Positions 62,453 through 64,000 of a stretch of 64,000 nucleotides of DNA are shown here, one piece after another. The stretch covers positions 5,484,044 to 5,548,043 of the forward strand of contig JAJTUQ010000005.1 in the NCBI GenBank assembly GCA_021399445.1, written 5' to 3'. The stretch comes from Xylogone sp. PMI_703 (taxonomy: Eukaryota; Ascomycota; Leotiomycetes). The notes beneath the pieces are model-generated. The model saw only the letters and a list, made by a program, of their open reading frames with translations. It did not search any database and was not told the origin of the DNA. Position 1 is the first letter of the stretch. Each line of letters opens with the position of its first letter. The position numbers and the translations under genes are program-made.

Positions 62453-62689
62453 TGTGGAAGCGATAGTGTGAGCGTAACAATAACGCTGGCTAGAGCATAC
62501 AGGAATAGAGCTTATGTGACGGGATCACGCAGAACCATATAAACAACAAGTACACAAGGCAAACGAACGAACCACTCCCTTGGTTGAGTATGAAAAGGTT
62601 GTTTGTTTACTATCCGGGGCTTGCCATCAATATATGCTGGCTCGGCTTGGCATAACTATTACTAATACATGACGGGTTTCCCTACCACA
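62453..62689. mobile_element. Solo LTR of a fourth family, unmutated, nested in Copia copy 2
   Basis: 237 bp with perfect short inverted termini TGTGG...CCACA, flanked by a 4-bp duplication ATAT (62449-62452, 62690-62693); if ends are read one base differently the duplication is ATATT. Balanced composition in A+T-rich surroundings. It splits the Copia protease region, which reads on both sides when compared with copy 1 (GATATTAAATGTC... at the matching place). No second copy of this LTR is in the window. Confidence 0.75.
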
Positions 62690-64000
62690 ATATTAAATAT
62701 CATAAGATAAAGATTGAAAATAGAAGGTTATATATATAGAAGAAGGGGACTGCTGAAATGAAGTTAAAGGATAAAAGTATTATATTGTTGTCTGATATTT
62801 TATTTATTCTGAATCTTAAGGTTAATTTACTCTTTGGTCGACATATTTGTGAAAAAGGTTTTAATAGTTTTTTTGATTTATATATAATATATTTTACTCA
62901 AAAGAATCAAAAGAATTAATATATTAAAGCTAAGTAATATAGAGGAGTATATATTATGAGTTTTATCGTAAATAAGTCAAAAGAAATGGTTTTGGTTAAT
63001 AATGTCGAAATAGAAGGGAGATAGTTATAATTTAATTTGTTTAACGAGGAAAATTAGAATTTTAACAATAATACTGAAATCTTATTTACATTAGTATTAA
63101 AGTCAGTAAAGAAAGTTATATAATGTTATAATTTATGATATAAATAATTTGTTCATCTTGGGGTAAAGAAAATCTGTAGTTTATACAAGGTTATTATCTT
63201 GAGTAAGTTTATACGAAAATTTGTAACTAAAGAATTTTATGAAATCTATGATATTATTAAGATGAAGGATTATGTCAATAAAATGTTAAGTAAGTGAAAG
63301 AGTAAGAAGTTTGTACTGATTTATATAGATATATGTAGGTTATTCTTATTATTAATAAATAAAGATTAATATTTTGTTCAAATTGTTGATAATGTTATTT
63401 ATTATATTTGGAATATTCTTGTAAAGATAAAAGTATATTTGGTCGAGAAGCTTAAGACATAGAAGATCTAAATAAAGTATAAGACGAAGGAGAAAGTCAA
63501 GGTTATTAAAACTAACAATGTCTTGGAATTATTATTATTATTAGACGAGTGAAGTACTTTAATCAGGATTTAAGCAGAAATAACAATAAAATATAAGTTA
63601 AACTAGAACAGTTTAGTTAAACGAATAATCCAGATAATTATAACAGATGTTCGGGTATTACTGAAAGAAGTTAGTTTATTGTTTGAATTCTGGAATTATA
63701 TTATTGAAACAGATATATACTTGAGAAATTGAACAATATCTGGTTTAATAATTAATAAGAAAGTTATTAGTCTATATTAAGCATTTACTGGAGAGATCTT
63801 AAGTATTGATTATATCAGAGTTTTTGGATATAAATGTGTATTATACATTAATTGAAAAAAGTATTTAAAAGAATCAAGAAAAAACAAGTTTATGGATTAT
63901 GAATAAGTTATAATATTTGTAGGATATAATTTAAATATAATTAAATAATATAAAGTTTATACGTCAGATAGAGATTATATCATCAAATCAAGTTATATTA

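Larger units (their letters stand above)
60599..64000 (+). mobile_element. Ty1/Copia retrotransposon copy 2, inverted relative to copy 1, cut by window end
   Basis: The 5' LTR at 60599-60828 is the reverse complement of the copy 1 LTRs. Then on the plus strand: gag near 61214 (MDTDYFVCKCFTNIFSK), protease near 62680-62920 and integrase from about 63170, running off the end at 64000. RIP-type stops throughout. The left target duplication would be GTTAA (60594-60598); the right one is outside. A clean solo LTR of another family interrupts it at 62453. Confidence 0.88.

Noticed and set aside
34000..64000. Mitochondrial or AT-isochore gene content as explanation of low G+C
   Set aside because: Paired LTRs, target duplications and recognisable pol fragments with transition-type stops explain the composition as RIP-ed transposons.
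1..64000. tRNA, rRNA or CRISPR features
   Set aside because: No cloverleaf with a proper T-loop, no rRNA core sequence and no regularly spaced repeat array were seen by eye; a tRNA scan would be needed to exclude tRNAs fully.

Overview
The window looks like a filamentous ascomycete (Pezizomycotina). Genes carry short GT-AG introns of about 50-100 bp. There are three Zn2Cys6 regulators, and several genes with signal peptides typical of plant-, insect- or litter-associated fungi. The second half is extremely A+T-rich and filled with retrotransposon copies riddled with C-to-T / G-to-A changes, the signature of repeat-induced point mutation (RIP). I cannot name the species.

Bases 1-33.6 kb are gene-bearing, with balanced base composition. 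In order: a secreted beta-propeller protein of the saponin-hydrolase type (+); a 134-residue cysteine-containing small secreted protein with one intron (-); a Zn2Cys6 regulator with one in-frame TAG (-); an unrecognised secreted Cys-rich protein with two compensating frameshifts (-); a secreted sulfatase with one frameshift (+); an alpha/beta hydrolase (+); an intact intronless Zn2Cys6 regulator (-); a secreted HExxH metallopeptidase in six exons (-); a 19-exon secreted SGNH-hydrolase/FG-GAP protein with three clustered stop codons (+); an FAD monooxygenase (-); and an 11-exon Zn2Cys6/Fungal_trans regulator upstream of it (-). Six of the eleven genes encode predicted secreted proteins, and four of those six are broken as written. 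Three of the four have indels in or near homopolymers, so base-call error must be excluded before calling decay.

A RIP-damaged recombinase-like remnant (Crypton-like) at 33.6-34.1 kb marks the border. From about 34.1 kb to the end are nested LTR retrotransposons. A chromodomain Ty3/Gypsy element (family A) lies at 34346-41762 (+, target duplication GAAGA), and a second inverted copy at 49583-56339 (-, duplication AACTA). A Ty1/Copia element lies at 42631-48328 (-, duplication ATTTT), and an inverted second copy starts at 60599 and runs off the window (+). A third LTR family (B) appears once as a clean solo LTR inside the first Gypsy element (duplication TTATC) and once as a heavily mutated copy at 56347-56963. 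A fourth, unmutated solo LTR sits inside the second Copia element. The clean solo LTRs inside mutated hosts order the events: the hosts inserted and were mutated first, and later insertions then collapsed to solo LTRs. No intact transposon ORF survives.

Exon boundaries given here were worked out by hand from splice signals and frame continuity. In each multi-exon model the exon lengths sum to a multiple of three, allowing for any stated indel, but transcripts are needed to prove them.
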